Shown piece after piece: positions 11,970 through 23,024 of a stretch of 64,000 bases of DNA (within the stretch, counting starts at the first letter, position 1; each line of letters begins with the position of its first letter). Source of the DNA: Nitzschia sp. DOCU1 (Eukaryota > Bacillariophyta > Bacillariophyceae > Bacillariales > Bacillariaceae); NCBI GenBank assembly GCA_951394045.1, contig OX595988.1, positions 3,239,352 through 3,303,351 on the forward strand, written 5' to 3'. The translations under genes and the position numbers were made by a program. The notes beneath the pieces were generated by a model. It was not told the origin of the DNA and ran no database searches. It saw only the letters and a list, made by a program, of their open reading frames with translations.

Positions 11970-13378
11970 TTGCTTTTCCTTCGCCATTGCATGGTCCTTT
12001 GGTTGACGTTGTTGGTTTCTTCTTGTCTAATCTTGCAGAATCACACATCCCAGGCCACTTCTGTGACAAACGATTCTCCATCCAACACGAAGTTTTCGCG
12101 ACGAGAAACACTCCAAATGACAGCCGACGCCGGAGAACCCGCTCAGAAAAAAGCCAAGGTGGCAGGTATCGCCGCCAAAATCGCCCGACAGAACATTCTG
12201 GAGTTGCAGCCGTACCGATGTGCTCGGGATGACTATTCGGAAGGCGTGTTATTGGATGCCAACGAAAATGCCTTTGGTCCTACGTCCCTACCTTCCAAGA
12301 ATTTGGATCCCTACGACAACTCGAACTCGTTGGAACGCTACCCGGATCCTTATCAGATTCCGCTGAAAGAGGTTTACGCCAAGTACCGTGGACATGGCTT
12401 AACCCCAGCCAATATTTTCGTAGGTGTAGGGTCTGATGAGGCGATTGATTTGCTCATGCGCATCTTTTGTCGCCCGGCGCATGATGAAATCATGATTACG
12501 CCGCCCACGTACGGAATGTATAAGGTGTGTGCCAAGGTCAATGATGTCGGCATCAACAGTGTTCCATTGACGGAAGACTTCGATTTGCGGGTTCCCGAGG
12601 TACGAGAAACAACAGACGGGGCAGGGTTGGAACAGATAGTATCGTTGTTGGACGAACTATACTCATAGTTTCTTCGTTTTTGTCGTTGAATTGGTCCAAA
12701 TGATGATAGATGCTGGCTGCAGTGACAGAACGAACCAAGTTATTGTTCATTTGTAGTCCTGGAAATCCTACCTGCAAAGCGATTCCGCTAGCCGAGATTG
12801 AAAAGATCGCCGAGGCGACTGACAAATACCAAGGTTTGGTCGTCGTTGACGAAGCATACGTGGACTTTTCTACACAGGGCAGTGCTTTAGCATTGATCGA
12901 AAAGTATCCGAATGTTGTTGTTTTGCAAACGCTCTCCAAGGCGTTTGGTTTGGCGGGAATTCGATGCGGATTTTGCTTGGGAGCGCCGGATGTCATTCAA
13001 CTCATGAACAATGTCAAGGCGCCGTACAACGTCAACGTGTTGACTAGTGAGGTTGCTTTGAATGCGATGAACTCGATCGAGACATTGGAAAAGAACATTG
13101 CTCAGATACTGGAGCAAAGAGAGTCTGTGGCGAAGCAATTGGAGGGTCTAGACTTTGTGGAAAAGGTGTATCCTTCGGATTCCAACTTTTTATTGTTCCG
13201 TGTCAAAGACAAGGCGAACGAGCTATACAAGACCATGGCAGATGCTGGTGTCGTTACTCGATACCGTGGAAACGAGCTTCACTGTGACGAATGCATTCGT
13301 GTGACAATAGGGACGCCGGAAGAGAATGCAAAGTTCTTTGAGCTGCTCCAATCCACTTGGAAGGCTTTGACCGCCTGA
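11970..13378 (+). CDS. HISC: Histidinol-phosphate aminotransferase
   Basis: Two exons, 11970-12599 and 12710-13378 (phase 0), about 432 residues. It is a PLP-dependent class I/II aminotransferase that converts imidazole-acetol phosphate and glutamate to histidinol phosphate in histidine synthesis. Visible family motifs: LLDANENAFGP, LERYPDPYQ, VGVGSDEAIDLLMR, CSPGNPT, and the PLP lysine in LQTLSKAFGLAGIRCG (about residue 287). The first 22 residues are hydrophobic (MLFLRHCMVLWLTLLVSSC) and could be a signal peptide leading to plastid import, expected for this pathway in diatoms. However, a pyrimidine-rich acceptor ending at about 12038 lies inside that leader, so an upstream exon (for example 11867-11950, phase-compatible) is an alternative N terminus. 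Confidence 0.9.
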
Positions 13379-13946
13379 AATGGAGAGATACGCGAATTGA
13401 TTTGCATATTGGGAAGAGGAAAACAAAGCATAAAACAAGATGAAACACGAGGCTGATTTGAGTTCACACTGGTAAAAGCTGACAAGGTGCGCTGGGCGAC
13501 GACGGCATTATCTCGAAACATGATTTATGACATGCTACTAGACACGACATTTGCGTCCAGAAAATGCTAGTCTCGTGAATACAGTGCCCAGTAGCAGTCT
13601 TCTTTCTAAGCGAGGTCCGATTCTATGTTTGCTCACTGTAGCCACCCCAGAGATGCTCGTACTCGTACCAAGGACGTGTTGTGTGGCCGCATCGACAGGT
13701 GTCTAGCTCCACGCTGAAGGAATCTAAGGGAAAGTAGAAGGGAAGGGCAAGCAAGCAGAGAATGCGAATATAGTGCCGCTAGAGCTAGTGATTATAACTA
13801 TTTGCGTTCGCGGCAAAACCACGGACACGACCACAACCGATCAGAAGAAACATAGACTGGACGGACAAAGTTTCCCTACACACCCTGCACATCATGGTTG
13901 TAATGATAAAGACTACACCAACAGATACGCACGACGTTTCGTCTTA
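13379..13946. other. Intergenic region between convergent genes
   Basis: Lies between the 3' ends of the aminotransferase and the GOLD-domain gene. No supported feature; presumably two 3' UTRs. Confidence 0.5.
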
Positions 13947-15264
13947 TCATTGGCCATTCTCGCTCTCGTCCGATTCATCGGGCCATCCGATTTCCAATCG
14001 CTCCGTCAACGCCTTGGTCTGTGCCTCACGAAGTGCAACTCTATCCTTGAGCCAGGCCTCCTCCTTTTTAACCACCGCCAACGCCTTTTTCTTCTGCTCA
14101 ATTTGCTGATACAAGGCCTCTAGTTCTTTCTCAATCGCCACTTTCTGTTCCGTCGCACTCGTATATCGCTTGTTGGCACTCTTGACGTCTTCAGCTACTG
14201 CCTTGAGGCAGGCCTTGGCGCGTCGTCTTCGACCAGCCTTGAGTGTACTAAGAGAGGGTGGAGTGACCGTGACCTTGTAGCTCACAACCTTTTCACGGTA
14301 CCAAGAATAGTCGTTTTCAAAGCTGAATTGTATCAAACAGGGTACGCTTCCAACAAGGAATTTGCCAGTAATCGCAGCCTTGCTAGCGTCTACTCGTTCG
14401 ACATCCTATCGAGATGACAAGAAAACGAACAAAATCCCACAGATCAAACAAACAAACAACGAAAGAAGCAAACGAAGAATTAGCAACGGAAAGCGCCCAA
14501 ATTTGACGACATGAACGGCACATCTTGTACAGCCTCAGGCCGCAAGGGTCGCCTCGACTCACCTTGACAATCGTCACTCCCTCTTCTCTCTCAGCCGTAA
14601 TACCAAACGCAAAGTCATGACTCTTGTTTTCTACCGCATACTCCACCACACTCCCCGGAGTCGTGACTTGGATGGGCACTTTCAACGTTCCACCCGCCGA
14701 GACTGGAACACTTCGGCCCACATACACCGATTCTTTGCCTTCGTACGCCTTCAAGGACGGCCCGTCAACTTGCTTGAGCAAAGGAGCCGCTGTGGGGGCA
14801 TTCAACAAGCTAGCACTGGGAGTAAATGCAGCATCCGCTGTCGCAGTCGCTTCCGCGACAGCCTTGGCCTCCAACGCTTGCAAACGCTTGGGATCTGCCA
14901 CCTTCTTTTTCGTGGCGGCCTCCTTCTTTTCTTGGGCTTCTTTCTCGGCCATGATAATGTGCTCAATCACGTGCATGCACTAACAGAAAGGACAAGCAAC
15001 TGTACGTTTAGCGCAACGGGTGCAGACGACTTTTGGAGCTATCGACGGTATTACGATTCGATCTTTCTCGAAATCCATTTTGCCCATTGTCGTCGTCATT
15101 TTGGCGGGAATCGGCCCCAATGCGGTCACTTGGCGCGATGCGTAGGATTTGTACCATTTTCCCACGATGAGGTCAGGGGTCATTTTCAGGCGGGCCACCG
15201 CGCTCAACGGTCGACCGGCGGAAAGGAGAACTTCAAGGAAGGGAAATTCCAAAATCCGCTCCAA
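13947..15264 (-). CDS. GOLD-domain protein with C-terminal coiled coil; in-frame TAG at 14980-14982
   Basis: Minus strand. The secure part is 14976-14563 plus 14405-13947 (GTGAGT donor, phase 0). It encodes a Lys/Ala-rich helix, then a GOLD beta-sandwich (GSVVEYAVENKSHDFAFGI, KDVERVDASKAAITGKF, FENDYSWYREK), then a coiled coil and an acidic tail. GOLD domains occur in Golgi and lipid-traffic proteins, so a membrane-traffic adaptor role is inference. Upstream and in the same frame, 15264-14983 encodes a plausible N terminus ending in a Cys-rich motif (CTRC...CPFC), separated from the rest only by TAG. Either the stop is skipped or mutated, or a 75-nt 3n intron (15054-14980, GTAATA...CTTTCTGTTAG) removes both the stop and the Cys motif, giving about 361 residues. 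Divergent from the gene at 15527. Confidence 0.75.
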
Positions 15265-15526
15265 TTAGTCGAAAAAGTCTGTCCTTTGTCAGTTAGGCTG
15301 AGATCGGGATTTTGTGGAGCCGCAACAACGAGGATCGACGATGACGCGATCGAGCCTCCTCTTCTACTACTTGCTTGGAACTGTCATCAGGCAGGGGCTC
15401 GTGTAGTACCTGGAACGTCGGCACCTTCAGCCGCCTATTTACATTCTTGTGTGACGTCGAAAGATTTACAGCATTTGAAATTGTTGCCGTCGAATCCTCC
15501 GAGATCGTCCCAAAAATAGACCCAGC

Positions 15527-16453
15527 ATGATTTCCTCGTCGGTCGCTCGTTTGACTAGGCAATTGACTCAGCTTAGCGTGGCTGGTAGCGGCGGATGCGT
15601 CGTTACTCGTTTGACGTCTATATCCTGTAGAGCGGTGGGGTCAAGTCAATTTACTGCCTCAAGCCCTGCTTCTCTGCTGTCGGCACGCACCTTTGCCACC
15701 GACCGCAAAAGCACCAAAAAGACGTCATCGGTAAGTCAAGCCATTTCTGCAGCATAGATCCAAAGATCACCCCGTTGGTCGCATTCCTTTCTTCTTATTC
15801 ATACCTCTTTTCGCTTCCCACAGGAGAAAAAGGAAACCAAAGCCGACGATCCGCAACCATTTCTACAGCACCAGGAATGGGTCAAATTTCAGCAATCCAT
15901 CAAAGTCGACGGCTTTCAAACCGGACAGGTAACTACAGCAGAAATCTTGAAGAAGTCCAAAGGTGGAAAACAAGCTCGTAACCGAAAAGCACGAGAGCTA
16001 GCTCTGCAGCAGCAGATGGATCCAACGTTTGGCGGCAACGCTAGCTCCTCGTCCAATAAATTCCCGGCCATTCGATACTCTCCAGAAGAAACGGAGGAAT
16101 TGCTCAAGCTGGCTTTTAACACAATACCCAAGAGGGAAGGAAAACGAGGAACGCGAAATCTCAAACGGCAAGACCGTCGATGGAAACTAGTTCGGCAGAT
16201 TCGGGCCAAGTACAAGAGCCAGGTGGAGGCAGCGCACCATCGTCGTATGGAACATCGGCACTGGAAACGAGAGCAAACCAAAGCCGTCAAGTCAGTGGCT
16301 CCAGAAATATGTGCAAAGGATGCGCAATATCAAGCCAGTATCTTGCGGCGATGGGCGGCTAACATGATTCCAGCGGAAACTGGTACTACTTTGGAAGGCG
16401 ACGAGGCTTCCAACCATGCAAAAGCTGGCAAGATGGCGTCAGCTAAGGAATAG
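15527..16453 (+). CDS. Small basic protein, probably mitochondrial, unknown function
   Basis: Two exons, 15527-15730 and 15824-16453 (intron 93 bp, phase 0), 277 residues. The N terminus is rich in Ser, Arg and Thr with no acids (MISSSVARLTRQLTQLS... SARTFAT), a typical mitochondrial presequence. The mature part is very basic (GKQARNRKARE, KRQDRRWKLVRQIRAKYKS, HHRRMEHRHWKRE), which suggests RNA or ribosome contact. A mitochondrial ribosomal subunit is possible, but I do not recognise a family. It shares a short divergent promoter region with the GOLD-domain gene. Confidence 0.8.
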
Positions 16454-16826
16454 AAAAATGTTCGAATGCGGAGACTAGCAGCAAATTCTAGCCATTCTCC
16501 TCTCTTTCAGTGTAGTATTTTCTGAGCACTGCGTGATGGGTAGGTCCATGGCGAACATCGCCGCTCACTGGCTCGATAGCGGATGATGAAAGCGGGTACA
16601 AACGTAGGTTCTATATATCAAAATTTTACTAGATAGAAAATCATAATTTGTAATTGATCCTGCCAAGGGAGTCATAGCCTTACCGGCTTCAAACCGCCAA
16701 AAGATACGAGAGTCTCCACCACCTTGTAGCATGCATGCATAGAAGCTCATTGCATATCTCCTGACAATATAATAATCGAAGATGATGGTCTAGAACCCCC
16801 CAAAACCCTGCTAGCAGATCTGGCTT
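16454..16826. other. Intergenic region between convergent genes
   Basis: No supported feature; 3' flanks of the two convergent neighbours. Confidence 0.5.
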
Positions 16827-18455
16827 TTAGGAAGACGCGGCAACGACAGCGCTGCCAACGACGCGCTCCATACCATCAGGGGTATGTTCCCAGGTTTTGC
16901 GGACTTCCCAGACAAAGCCAACCTTCTCAAGCTCCATGATTCGATCGACAGTCATATTGCTGACCTTGCCTTCTCGTAGCAACTTGTATTGGCGTCTTTG
17001 ACATTTGACCTGCAGAACAGAAAAAGATTACGAGCGTTAGAAATAAAGCACTGACCAAAGGCGATACTAAAACGACGCAAAAGTATACGCACCCAGGTGG
17101 CAAGTTGGGGATTCTCGGGATAGGTACTCGGAACATTGCAGTCTCCGCGAAGTCTGGCGTAGTCCTTGAGCTCGTGAAGCTTCTCGGCCCATGCTGCGGC
17201 ATGAGAATCCCAGATGAATCCAATATTCTCCAAGAGAGTCACGCGCTCATCGGTCATTGTGGACATCTTGCCATCCACCTTGAGCTTGTACTGATACCGT
17301 TGACGCTTGACCCAACGAGCAAGAGGGGGGTTATCTTTGTAAGTATGCGGGACTTGGCTGCAGAACAGAAAAAGAAAAGAGCGTTAGAAATAAAGCGCCG
17401 ACTGAAGGCGATCTTAACAAGACGCAATAGCACACGTACCAATGGCCCTTTTTCTTTCGAAAGTCGCACAACTCCTGAAACTTCTCAGTCCACTGCTCAT
17501 ACTGATAAGGACGGAAGCGATGCCCATTTTTCTCACTGTCTGAGGTTGCGCTGCTGTCATCATCGTCTGGTCTCGGTGAGGCCTTTTGCAGGTCACCAGA
17601 GAACGTAATTTGCACGGGGGCACGTCTCGCCTTCTTCGAGAGGTGCTGGTACTCTTCAGGCCTTTCCTTGATCGGTTTTTCCTTCAGGGTATCCAAAGGA
17701 CGCTTAGGCGCCAAGGAAAGAAGGCCAAGATTGGCACCTGAAGCACTGGCTGCGGCGGCCACAGGCTCGGGTTTGATGTCGGGGTGGGTATTACTTGACA
17801 CTGCAGGCCCTTGGGGGTGACGAGGAAACATATCTCCCGCCAGCTTGGCAGCCGTCACACGCCCAGCAACAAGAGATTCCAAATATGGAAGACTCGCAGC
17901 CGCAGGGGTGGTGTGCTGATACAAGAACATGGCGGTTTGCATGCGACGAATCTGCTCCAGCTCTAGGTGCAAACTTGATTGCTGGCGCTGTCGAAGGTAG
18001 AGCGCCAATGCTTCTTGCTCCTCTGCCATTCTAGCAGCGAGAAGTGCAGGGGAAGGCGTATAAGATATGCTCTGGGTAGGTGGAGGGGGCAATGGGGCAC
18101 CCTTGCGCTCCAACAGCACAGGACGCTCCAGTGGATGGGGCTTTGGCTTCTTGGTAACAGTGCTCGATGGGGCGCTATCAAAGTTCTTGACCCCATCAGA
18201 GACAGCGTTCTTGCTCTTATTGAGATCAGAGGGACCTTCTTCATCGGAGGCGAGTTCCAAGCTGACAATCTTGGCAAGACCAAAGCTCAGAGGCACGTGC
18301 TTTTCTCCCTTGGTTTCTCCACGTTGATTGTCTTTGGCATCAGACGTAGTAGTGCCCTCTCCCTTGGTCGCATTGCCAATAGGACCTTCACCGCCACGCC
18401 CGAAGAATTCTTCACTGTCACCACGCATACGAGATGCTAATAGTTTGTGGTGCAT
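16827..18455 (-). CDS. Protein with tandem helicase-associated (HA) domains
   Basis: Minus strand, exons 18455-17440, 17357-17093 and 17009-16827, about 487 residues; the ATG at 18428 is an alternative start. The N-terminal two thirds are disordered (acidic, Pro/Ala-rich, Lys-Pro motifs). The C terminus holds two HA-type repeats: WTEKFQELCDFRKKKGHC... to ...ENIGFIW, and WAEKLHELKDYARLRGDC... to ...EKVGFVWEV. HA domains are three-helix modules found in bacterial and algal proteins, sometimes beside helicases; a nucleic-acid-binding role is inferred. No helicase motor is present. Its two introns are nearly identical in sequence (separate entry). Confidence 0.85.
17010..17439 (-). repeat. Twin introns, about 82% identical, at non-equivalent sites
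   Basis: Intron 17439-17358 (82 nt) and intron 17092-17010 (83 nt) of the HA-domain gene align end to end with about 15 differences by my count, sharing the block TTTATTTCTAACGCTC and the 3' end TTTTTCTGTTCTGCAG. The first sits after GH(C) in HA repeat 1; the second sits after LATW in repeat 2, where repeat 1 has uninterrupted LARWVKR. Confidence 0.85.
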
Positions 18456-18856
18456 CTTGAGAGACTTGCTTCTGAGACAGGCCTAAAGCTCGCAATAGGG
18501 AGAAAATGGGAATTTCGAGTTTCGCTGCTTGGGGTTCAATAGGAAGTCTTGTTGAGAAATGCTGGCCGAGGACGAAGAGATGCCGATATAGAGCACTCCA
18601 GCGGGATGTATCGTATCTTACCAATTGGTCTTGAGGGTTTGGTTTCGGTTTCGGTAACTCAAGAGGTGTCGAGAGTTGTTGCAGATGTATGCTTGTGATT
18701 TTGACGAGGAATCGAAGCGCTGTCGTGGTCGCTGATAGCTCACCGCGTTATTGTGTTGGCCAAAACTAAAAGGCGGGTTCAAAATGCTTCGCTTCTATCT
18801 AAATTCGGGTGATAGACGACCTTCTTCATATATATTCGAGAGCGAAAGAGTCCTGG

Positions 18857-18909
18857 CCAGGGGTCAATTGTGGGGAACGCTTCTAACGTTGCGAACAATT
18901 GACCCCTGG
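18857..18909. repeat. Perfect 15-bp inverted repeat
   Basis: CCAGGGGTCAATTGT (18857-18871) pairs with ACAATTGACCCCTGG (18895-18909) across a 23-base loop. It lies upstream of the HA-domain gene, about 0.4 kb from its start. Confidence 0.9.
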
Positions 18910-19933
18910 TCCTGGCTACTGCAAGAGCGGCAGAAAACCCCTTCGCAAAGTGAGGGCGTACCTGGTAAGGGTACAAGAAATCGCTGGTTCGCATGTCCAA
19001 CCACTTCCTAGAGTCCCTAAACGCAATCTCGTACCGGAAAGTTTCAGCATCCATACCTATTAACTTCGACCACCCATGGAGAATCAACTGCTAGGAACTT
19101 CAGAAACAACGGCAAAGTTGAGGTCATCTATATATAAAGTATCTACCCAGGTACTATCACCACCTACTGTCCCATCCTTAACCGGAATTTTCTTCCCAGG
19201 ACTGATCGGCAGAGAGCAAAAAGACCGCCCGATAGAAGGCTCTGATTGGTTAGGAAACTTTGTGAAGAAGGTGCGACACCATAAATCCATCAACATTCCA
19301 GTTCGGCGGAAAACGCATTTGGTGCATAGGATCAGCTTGGAACATCACAAATCCTGTAGCGGTTTGGTCTTACGTCATTACCATGGGACTTCGCTCTCTC
19401 TAATCGTTTTTCACCTCTAGCAGAAGCGGAAGGAGGCGAAAAACCTTCCAAGATTGAAGTTCGACGTGCCAAATTCGTAATCTCGAGATAACAAAAATGT
19501 CAAGAGAACTAGTTCTAGTCCCGTGATGTCAATACCCCGGTACGACAACCCAACGTACCGGTAGTTTCTTCGTGCCTCATCAGGATAAAACGAATTTACG
19601 AATCTGAAAGTGAACGAAATGTGTGTTCGATGCATAAGGCACAACATTCTCCATTGCCACATGTGGAGGGCTACAAACGTCATCTGCATCAAATGCCCCC
19701 CGCATTGGGCCCTGAGTTGTTCTCTCATCCCAACGCATATAAATCAGGCACTATTATTAGGGTTCTCCCCCCTCATGCATAATCGCGTTTGTTTACATTC
19801 GCGCGGCGCTAATCATCACCGAGTGCAGGCCCATGGCCTAAAAGGGCATATGTGAGGCATATATATTGATCACATAGAAGCGAGTGCTTTGAATTCCGCG
19901 TTATTCCAAACGCCTTGATAACTATCGCTAAAA

Positions 19934-20256
19934 CAACTTCCCCTCAACTTCACCTCAACTTCACCTAGTCGACAACTTCCCCTCAACTTCACCTCAACTT
20001 CACCTCGTCGTCGTACCGTGCGCGCCAAAGGGATGACCGTGCGCGCCAAAGCCAGCCAGTCCGACATCCACCAACAGACCGAGTCGGCCGACCAAGTTTG
20101 AATGTGTCCAAAACGTTTTCAAAACGTCTTCGACAGGGCTGGCTTGGCGGTTGAACCGGCCGGCGTGATGTTCGGTCGACCTTGCGCACTTCCCCTCAAC
20201 TTCCCCTCAACTTCACCTCAACTTCCCCTCGTCGACAACTTCCCCACGACTTCCCC
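19934..20256. repeat. Two minisatellite-like arrays of CAACTTCMCCT units
   Basis: A 39-bp unit made of three CAACTTCMCCT-type subunits plus a GTCG spacer is present twice at 19934-20011. A second array of the same subunits lies at 20188-20256 in the same orientation. Between them is a direct repeat, ACCGTGCGCGCCAAAG, at 20015-20030 and 20036-20051. Confidence 0.85.
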
Positions 20257-20386
20257 AGATCATCGCCGAAACGGTTAGCTCGTTTTCGGGATACCGTTTG
20301 CGCGGTATCGAAGTTCCTCGGTGTACACACAGAACTCAGTATAACGTCACTAGGGCATGGGCCAGGTGCCATGCGAGAGAGCAGCA

Positions 20387-20553
20387 GCATAAGCTCTTCC
20401 GCAAAGACGCGAGGCCTCATTTCCAAAAATCGGGCGCATTCACGATAACTCGTGTTGTACGCAAAAATAAAAGTACACTCGGATAACACGAGTTATCGCG
20501 CGGCGCACGGTTTTTGGAAATGAGGCCTCGCCTTTGCGCGGAAGAGCTTATGC
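20387..20553. repeat. 167-bp foldback element (about 70-bp arms)
   Basis: The left arm 20387-20456 (starting GCATAAGCTCTTCCGC, ending AACTCGTGTT) is the imperfect reverse complement of 20485-20553 (AACACGAGTTATCG... to GCGGAAGAGCTTATGC), with a loop of about 28 bases. Most of each arm pairs, including GAGGCCTCATTTCC with GGAAATGAGGCCTC. Confidence 0.9.
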
Positions 20554-21037
20554 GTGCACGCACGCATTGATTCGAAACCGACTAACACGAATGCGATATT
20601 CAATGGGATAATAGCTCCTCTCAGAGCTCTTTGAGTAATCCGAATCCTAACTACCGGTGGAATGTGATGTTGGATGTCCATCGAATTTCCCTCGTAAATA
20701 TTTCACCAGATAGATCAAATGGATTCTCGCATTCAACAGCTACTATGATGGATACCTCGCCAGTTCTTCTTACAGTCTCTTCGCTGCATTCGACTCGTTC
20801 GACCCGTTCACCGATTTATCGTCCAGCCTCTCTCTACTAGGAGTCTGCACATCAGCAGGGACGATGGAACCGAGTTCGGACAACGCTAAATAGATTCGAC
20901 AGTCTAGTTTTGAAATACAACACAGCAAAGATTTACAAACCAAGGAGTGGCTTGGCAATAACCTTCCTTCCAAGGTTTGCAGAAGTTGTGTCAAGACTAC
21001 TCCGGAACAGAGTTCGAGGTTAGACACACCTTCATTC

Positions 21038-22411
21038 CTACACGCCGCTATTCTGGTAGGATCCGGTTTGGGCTTCTGGTGTCGGCGACGATGACGCCGT
21101 ATTGGACGTCGTTTCAGAAAGTGCAGGCACGCAGCTGTGGTCCATGTTGCCACTTTGGTAGTCATGACAGTCGTGGGTCGATACCGACTGATAATTCTTG
21201 GGAGGATAGCCCTGATACTTGTCATGCCAGTCGCCATTTTCCTCCGATTCTCCCTCGGTAAATTCTCGTTTACGACGAATGCAGTCTGATCCATATTCTC
21301 GGCAGAAAAGAAAGATTCCTACGAGCAACGGAATCCCGGCCAAGCACACCAACGATATGGAACCAACATTGGCCCTCATTTGGACGACAACAACTTGACT
21401 GGCGGCAGTTGAAATCTCCGGTGATGCATTCTCATCCATGCTTGTTGATACTGCCTTGACAATGATGCATGAGCTTTCGACTCGGTGTCGATCCATATCC
21501 GACGTCAAGGTCCAAACGCAGCCTCCGCTAGCGGTAGTGTTGGCTTCACAAACGCGTTTGGCAGCGGGGAGAAGGTGGGTCGTAATATCAATGTCAATCT
21601 GCACCACAAGTTTGCTTTGGGCCGGAAGCGGGGCGGCATTGTCGTACACAAAGATATAGAAATCATCCTGAGTCACATCATAGGTAATGGTTGTTTCACC
21701 GCCGTCGCCCGAATATCTCTTGACAATTGATTTCGCTCGAAAATCCTGCGCGGAGTTTTTGTCCTGTAACTTTTTCAACGTCGAGTATCCTTGCAGAAGG
21801 TAAATATTCGCCGATCCCTTCCGCTGGAGAATATCCAACGAAATCTTCGATCCTTCGTTCAGGTGATAATAGTCGTATTGATACTGTGCTCCTTGCAAAG
21901 AAACCGAATTTACATCGTGAAGCTTTCTCATTGCATCCGACGTCGGAGCAGGACATTTTGCATTCTTTCCTTGGAACACGGGAGAGAACTCATATACTTC
22001 GACTCCAGGATCGCTAGTCAGTGCATGAATACCAAAAGAACTTCGAGACCAAAGCGGCGGCATTGTGATTGCCCACGTTTCTCCAACAGTTAACAAAAAT
22101 TGTTGTTCCATGGGAAACGACGAAGCAAAGCCCCAAAGAACCGCCCAAAATATAAATGAGGCCACTGCCCACAATGCTCCTACGCGGCCACATATCGCCG
22201 CTCTCCCGCATGTCGATGACACGCAGGCGCAACACGTATCACATCTCTGACAATCGGTTGGCGGACCATCCATCCGTTGGTCGTCATTGTAATAATCTGC
22301 TTGGTTGCTGAAATTGCTCTCTCCTCGCCGGTGATGGTACTGAAACTCTTCCACTGAATAAGCGCTCGACGACGAATTCGTATATCGATGCCCTGCCCCG
22401 TAATCCGTCAT
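21038..22411 (-). CDS. Two-TM membrane protein with APD1-4-like extracellular domain
   Basis: Single exon, 457 residues from the ATG at 22411; an upstream in-frame ATG at 22669 would add 86 residues that look like UTR. A cytosolic N terminus with a Cys cluster (CQRCDTCCACVSSTC) precedes a first membrane segment (VGALWAVASFIFWAVLW). A lumenal region then has DYYHLNEGSKISLDI, a YLLQGYSTLKKL segment and FYIFVYDN, which resemble the middle domain of plant APD1-4 RING E3 ligases. A second membrane segment (ISLVCLAGIPLLVGIFLFC) and a polar tail follow. No RING finger is present, so ubiquitin ligase activity is not supported. Subcellular site and function are unknown. Confidence 0.75.
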   Translation of the reverse strand: MTDYGAGHRYTNSSSSAYSVEEFQYHHRRGESNFSNQADYYNDDQRMDGPPTDCQRCDTCCACVSSTCGRAAICGRVGALWAVASFIFWAVLWGFASSFPMEQQFLLTVGETWAITMPPLWSRSSFGIHALTSDPGVEVYEFSPVFQGKNAKCPAPTSDAMRKLHDVNSVSLQGAQYQYDYYHLNEGSKISLDILQRKGSANIYLLQGYSTLKKLQDKNSAQDFRAKSIVKRYSGDGGETTITYDVTQDDFYIFVYDNAAPLPAQSKLVVQIDIDITTHLLPAAKRVCEANTTASGGCVWTLTSDMDRHRVESSCIIVKAVSTSMDENASPEISTAASQVVVVQMRANVGSISLVCLAGIPLLVGIFLFCREYGSDCIRRKREFTEGESEENGDWHDKYQGYPPKNYQSVSTHDCHDYQSGNMDHSCVPALSETTSNTASSSPTPEAQTGSYQNSGV

Positions 22412-23024
22412 GGCGATGTCTTCGTTTTGGGCTGTTCCGGTTTCTTTTACGATTAACGTTCGTGGGTTCGAACGAACTAGCCGTTGGATTGTCACAAAAG
22501 AAGTGACGGTAGATTGCTCTAAAGATGACCTTTTCAGCACTCTCGAATGATGAAGGAGTGATACGATGCCTATTCCGACCTGTCTTTTGCTTCGGTTCTT
22601 CTCTCTCCAAATGAGAAAGTCGAGAATCGGGGGGTTGTGCGGCGGCTGCCCTCTCCGACAGAAGGCCATGGTGCCGGTGGCGATCCTTTTGATGTGGTTG
22701 GCGGCAGAAGTTGCGGGAATCCGTAGACGAAACGGCTAGCGCGCCATTTTTCTGTGCATCTGATTGGTCAAAATTTTTTAGCAGCTTGTTGAGAAAAAAA
22801 TGTCGGCGATTGCGTTCCAAGAATTTCGGGGTCGAACCGGTCTTCCTCGCGAAAAACGGGGATCTTACTTTGTGTAGAAATCTAAAGAATCGAGATTGTA
22901 TTCACAGCCTTAAAGTTGAGGTTGGCAACAGGTCCATCGAAGCGCTGTTCGCTTCCTGTGGTGAGGGTGTCGGCCCTCTTTTGAAGTGCATTCGAAGCCA
23001 CCGGAGGAAGAAGCGAGCTGAAAG
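22412..23024. other. Divergent intergenic region
   Basis: Between the APD-like gene and SEC14-DUF6824 copy B. It probably contains both promoters; no specific element recognised. Confidence 0.5.

Larger units (their letters stand above)
18456..21037. other. Repeat-rich intergenic region
   Basis: No supported gene in about 2.6 kb. It contains a hairpin (18857-18909), two arrays of an 11-bp-type motif (19934-20256) and a long foldback (20387-20553). Open frames here are short and mostly follow the repeats. Confidence 0.6.

Noticed and set aside
14617..15519. 300-codon plus-strand frame over the GOLD-domain gene
   Set aside because: Antisense to sequence with a clear GOLD motif; His/Arg/Phe-rich shadow composition.
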